Positions 31,630 to 33,921 of a stretch of DNA of 33,921 nucleotides are shown here, one piece after another. Location: contig JAGBOC010000031.1 in assembly GCA_017634065.1 (NCBI GenBank), positions 1-33,921 on the forward strand. The letters are read 5' to 3'. The stretch's first letter is position 1, and the number at the start of each line of letters is the position of its first letter. Both the position numbers and the translations under genes were made by a program. The DNA comes from Lachnospiraceae bacterium. Its GTDB lineage: Bacteria; Bacillota; Clostridia; Lachnospirales; Lachnospiraceae. Below the pieces are notes generated by a model. It did not search any database. It was not told the origin of the DNA and was given only the letters and a program-made list of their open reading frames with translations.

Positions 31630-32250
31630 TTAAGGTCTTATCACTAAACTTGCCTCTTCCATAGTTGTAACTATATCATACATATTAGTAACTTCGCCAA
31701 CCTTCAACTTGTCTTTCAAACCATAAAAATCAAGACAGGTTCCACAAGTTTTTATTTTCACACCAAGTTCAGTTAAATTATTTAAATCTTCAAGAGAAAG
31801 TGACCCTTCACAAGTAAGGTGAGCACCTCCGTTATAGAAAAGCATAGTCTTTGGTCTTACTTCTCCCTGTGATACAGAATATATAAATGCCTTCATAAGA
31901 TTTTTTCCAAGTTTCTCATCTCCGCATCCCATCTTTTCAGAGCCAATAGCTATGACAATATTTCCAGTATTATCTGTTGCTCCGCAGGTAGCGCATGATT
32001 CAGCCAACTTTTTTTCTTCTTCAGATTTTATTTCTTTTACTTCAATAGTTAATTTAAACTCCTTATCGCTTATCTTGTCAGTACTAACTCTATATCCATT
32101 GTCAGTTGCAAATCTTGTTATGTTTTTTACAGCCATATTGTTATCTACCATAACTTCAACTGTGTCAGGACTTATAAGAGCTTTTATAGCTTTTTTAGTT
32201 TCAATAAGTGGGATAGGACAAGTTTTTCCCATTCCGTTAACTTTAACCAT
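31630..32250 (-). CDS. yedF: YedF, sulfurtransferase-like selenium metabolism protein
   Basis: This 206-residue two-domain protein has an N-terminal TusA/SirA-like domain with GKTCPIPLIETKKAI, whose CPxP cysteine would carry a persulfide or selenide. A Cys-rich link follows (SCATCGAT), then a DsrE-like domain ending with CGTCLDFYGLKDKLKVGEVTNMYDI. This arrangement is that of the YedF proteins tied by genome context to selenium use. SelD and a molybdenum hydroxylase are not in the window. It has a strong ribosome site (aggagg) and follows the dehydratase-like gene by 23 bases. Confidence 0.93.
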   Translation of the reverse strand: MVKVNGMGKTCPIPLIETKKAIKALISPDTVEVMVDNNMAVKNITRFATDNGYRVSTDKISDKEFKLTIEVKEIKSEEEKKLAESCATCGATDNTGNIVIAIGSEKMGCGDEKLGKNLMKAFIYSVSQGEVRPKTMLFYNGGAHLTCEGSLSLEDLNNLTELGVKIKTCGTCLDFYGLKDKLKVGEVTNMYDIVTTMEEASLVIRP

Positions 32251-32273
32251 ATTTATTCCTCCTAAAATTATAT

Positions 32274-33428
32274 TTACAACATTTCTAAAAATGCCTGTAT
32301 TCTTGTAGTAAGCTGACCAACATCTGATGTAGAATAATCCGTCTCAATAGACATATAAGGTACCCCTAAGTCTTCCGAAAGCTTTTTAACTTGATATCTC
32401 TCTACACTGAAAGGATGGCAAGACTGAAGTACTACATCAATTATTCCTTCAACTTTATATTCATCTACGAGTTCTCTAATCATTTTCATCCGGTTTTCAT
32501 TTGGAGTCATCACAGCACATCCTATCTTTATGTATCTCTCTGCTATAGCACGGTAGATATTTGGAGCATCTACATCTACAAGATTTCTTGCAGGTTTTAT
32601 GCCGCTACAACTATCCATCACTACAACTACACCACCATTGTCTTCTACGACACCAATAGTCTTATCAGCAACTCCTGATATAGGGCATCCTGTAATCATA
32701 ATTCTTTTATCTGTAAGTTTTACTGGACTTCCATTTATTCTATAATTCTCTTCTATATCATCATGCATTTTTTCAATATTTTTCATTGTCTCATCAATGT
32801 CAAAAGTAAAATTCAAGCTATCAACAACCTTATGGATACCCATGTAATAGTTTTTAGGTGGTACTGACTTACCGAGCTCAAACATTTTTACTTTTAGAAG
32901 TCTCTCTTTATTTCTCTTTACACATGCCGCTCTCACATCATCATCAGTTATAGTTATGCCAAATTTCTTTTCAAATTTTTCTTTGAGAAGTCGTATCTCT
33001 GATTCCCACATATCAAGTACATATGGTCTATCTACGCCTTGAGGCAAGTGAAGTATATATGTATCTTTTAATTCAGATAGTAGTTCATACATTTTTTTCT
33101 TGCCATCACAAGTTGTCTCACCTACTATTATATCAGAAAAATATGTATATGGACATTTATCAGATACTGCAAAGCCATAACTTGATTTTATCAATGGGCA
33201 TAAGTTCTTAGGTAGATTTACTTCGGCATCTGTTATAGTCTCTTCACTTGTCCCACAAAGTGATACAGGAACTATCCCCGCAGCATCAAATATCTCAAGT
33301 GGTGTAAATGTGCAAAAGATACCAGCAAGTCTTCCACCCTTGTCCTTATGTTCTTTTGCTTTCAAAAAGCCAAGTCGCCTTGCTTCGCCAAATTCTTCAA
33401 ATTTTTTTGGTAATTCATTAACACTCAT
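32274..33428 (-). CDS. Double-cubane cluster protein, 2-hydroxyacyl-CoA dehydratase D-subunit family
   Basis: This 384-residue protein of the HgdB/YjiM family is rich in spaced cysteines (GIFCTFTP, NLCPLIKSS, KCPYTYFSDIIVGETTCDGKK, TGCPISG, MDSCSGIK, LQSCHPF). The CPYTYFSD...GETTCDGKKKMYE stretch is a family hallmark. Paired with the ATPase encoded just upstream, it matches the two-component systems in which a BadF-type activator injects a low-potential electron into an iron-sulfur cluster. The single-subunit form is known to hold a double-cubane cluster. The true substrate is unknown. It starts nine bases after the ATPase stop. Confidence 0.92.
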   Translation of the reverse strand: MSVNELPKKFEEFGEARRLGFLKAKEHKDKGGRLAGIFCTFTPLEIFDAAGIVPVSLCGTSEETITDAEVNLPKNLCPLIKSSYGFAVSDKCPYTYFSDIIVGETTCDGKKKMYELLSELKDTYILHLPQGVDRPYVLDMWESEIRLLKEKFEKKFGITITDDDVRAACVKRNKERLLKVKMFELGKSVPPKNYYMGIHKVVDSLNFTFDIDETMKNIEKMHDDIEENYRINGSPVKLTDKRIMITGCPISGVADKTIGVVEDNGGVVVVMDSCSGIKPARNLVDVDAPNIYRAIAERYIKIGCAVMTPNENRMKMIRELVDEYKVEGIIDVVLQSCHPFSVERYQVKKLSEDLGVPYMSIETDYSTSDVGQLTTRIQAFLEML

Positions 33429-33437
33429 TCGTTCTTA

Positions 33438-33921
33438 CTATTTTAATCCTTTCGCATAAAGTGCTGCACCAATTGCTCCAGCAAATCTTGCATTTTTGTC
33501 ACTTACTACTTTTACTCCAAATGATTTTGAAAGTGCATCTAATATAAAATCCATATCGCAAAGTCCACCTGTTAAGCATACTTGCTTTCCTACAAGACTT
33601 ACTTTCTTTGTCTGGCTTGCTACTTTTTGAACTATAGACATGACGACAGCATTTGCTATATTTTCTTTCTTTTCAGATCTACCTATAAGACTTATTATCT
33701 CAGACTCAGCAAATACAGTGCAAAGTGAACTAATTGTCACTCCACCACCAGTTTTTGCAAGCTCACAAAGCTTAGGTATATCAAGCTCCATCGTCCTCGC
33801 CATTACATCAAGAAACCTGCCTGTACCAGCGGAGCACTTATCATTCATTATAAAATCTTTCACATTGCCATCTTCAACTTCTATAATCTTAGTATCCTGT
33901 CCGCCGATGTCTATGATTACA
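33438..33921 (-). CDS. BadF/BadG/BcrA/BcrD-type activator ATPase (C-terminal part)
   Basis: The gene runs off the window end; about 160 C-terminal residues are visible. The first visible stretch, IDIGGQDTKIIEV, is the ASKHA phosphate motif. NDKCSAGTGRFL and SLCTVFAESE carry the two cysteines that, in a dimer, hold the [4Fe-4S] cluster. LTGGLCDMDFILDAL and RFAGAIGAALYAKG complete the C-terminal ATPase core. It should use ATP to transfer one electron to the neighbouring double-cubane protein. No start codon for the full gene is in the window. Confidence 0.95.
   Translation of the reverse strand, partial: VIIDIGGQDTKIIEVEDGNVKDFIMNDKCSAGTGRFLDVMARTMELDIPKLCELAKTGGGVTISSLCTVFAESEIISLIGRSEKKENIANAVVMSIVQKVASQTKKVSLVGKQVCLTGGLCDMDFILDALSKSFGVKVVSDKNARFAGAIGAALYAKGLK

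Noticed and set aside
31630-33428. Selenocysteine codons in yedF or the dehydratase-like gene
   Set aside because: Both frames are open without in-frame TGA, and all expected active-site cysteines are coded as Cys.

Overview
The window is AT-rich DNA from a low-GC Firmicute, most likely class Clostridia and probably the Lachnospiraceae or a near relative. The evidence is the gene content. There is a monoderm-type Tad (Flp) pilus locus with the TadG-like, TadE-like and DUF6382-like proteins common in that family and with no outer-membrane secretin. There is also an anaerobic pyruvate phosphate dikinase, a double-cubane 2-hydroxyacyl-CoA dehydratase-like pair, and a YedF/DUF3343 selenium-type pair. 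Species cannot be named from the sequence. No tRNA, rRNA, CRISPR array or complete insertion sequence was seen.

Region 1 (1-5.8 kb) is accessory. It holds the N-terminus of an Rpn/PD-(D/E)XK 'transposase'-type nuclease, an AAA/DUF4143 ATPase, and two large secreted proteins. The two secreted proteins share a nearly identical signal peptide and coiled-coil N-terminus (69 of 77 residues) but have unrelated-looking bodies. The same 56-bp upstream module, with paired TAGGGGGT repeats, lies before each of them; one copy is separated from its gene by an extra ~370-bp GC-richer, hairpin-rich segment.

Region 2 (5.8-8.6 kb) has two convergent acyltransferase-3 membrane proteins whose 3' ends overlap by 87 bp, and a cyclophilin lipoprotein.

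Region 3 (8.67-20.34 kb) is one minus-strand Tad pilus operon. Its order is first prepilin peptidase, TadZ, TadA, TadB, TadC, Flp pilin, TadG-like, TadE-like, second prepilin peptidase, small membrane protein, DUF6382-like protein and a membrane-anchored surface protein. Most junctions overlap or are a few bases apart, as expected for translational coupling. Together they would process, assemble, power and display a thin surface pilus.

Region 4 (20.4-25.5 kb) has a pyruvate phosphate dikinase with an extra ~67-residue lysine/alanine-rich, histone H1-like tail, then a histidine-decarboxylase-like PLP enzyme. Upstream of that is a low-molecular-weight tyrosine phosphatase interrupted by one in-frame ochre codon.

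Region 5 (25.5-29.3 kb) runs on the minus strand: thymidine kinase, an unknown membrane protein, MoaC, MoaA, MogA/MoaB, a PPC-domain protein and the broken phosphatase. It supplies early steps of molybdopterin cofactor synthesis. Region 6 (29.4-33.9 kb) is another minus-strand operon: BadF-type activator ATPase (cut by the window end), double-cubane dehydratase-like protein, YedF, DUF3343 protein, a GT4 glycosyltransferase and a uridine-kinase-like protein. It ends in a terminator whose stem lies partly inside the last gene.
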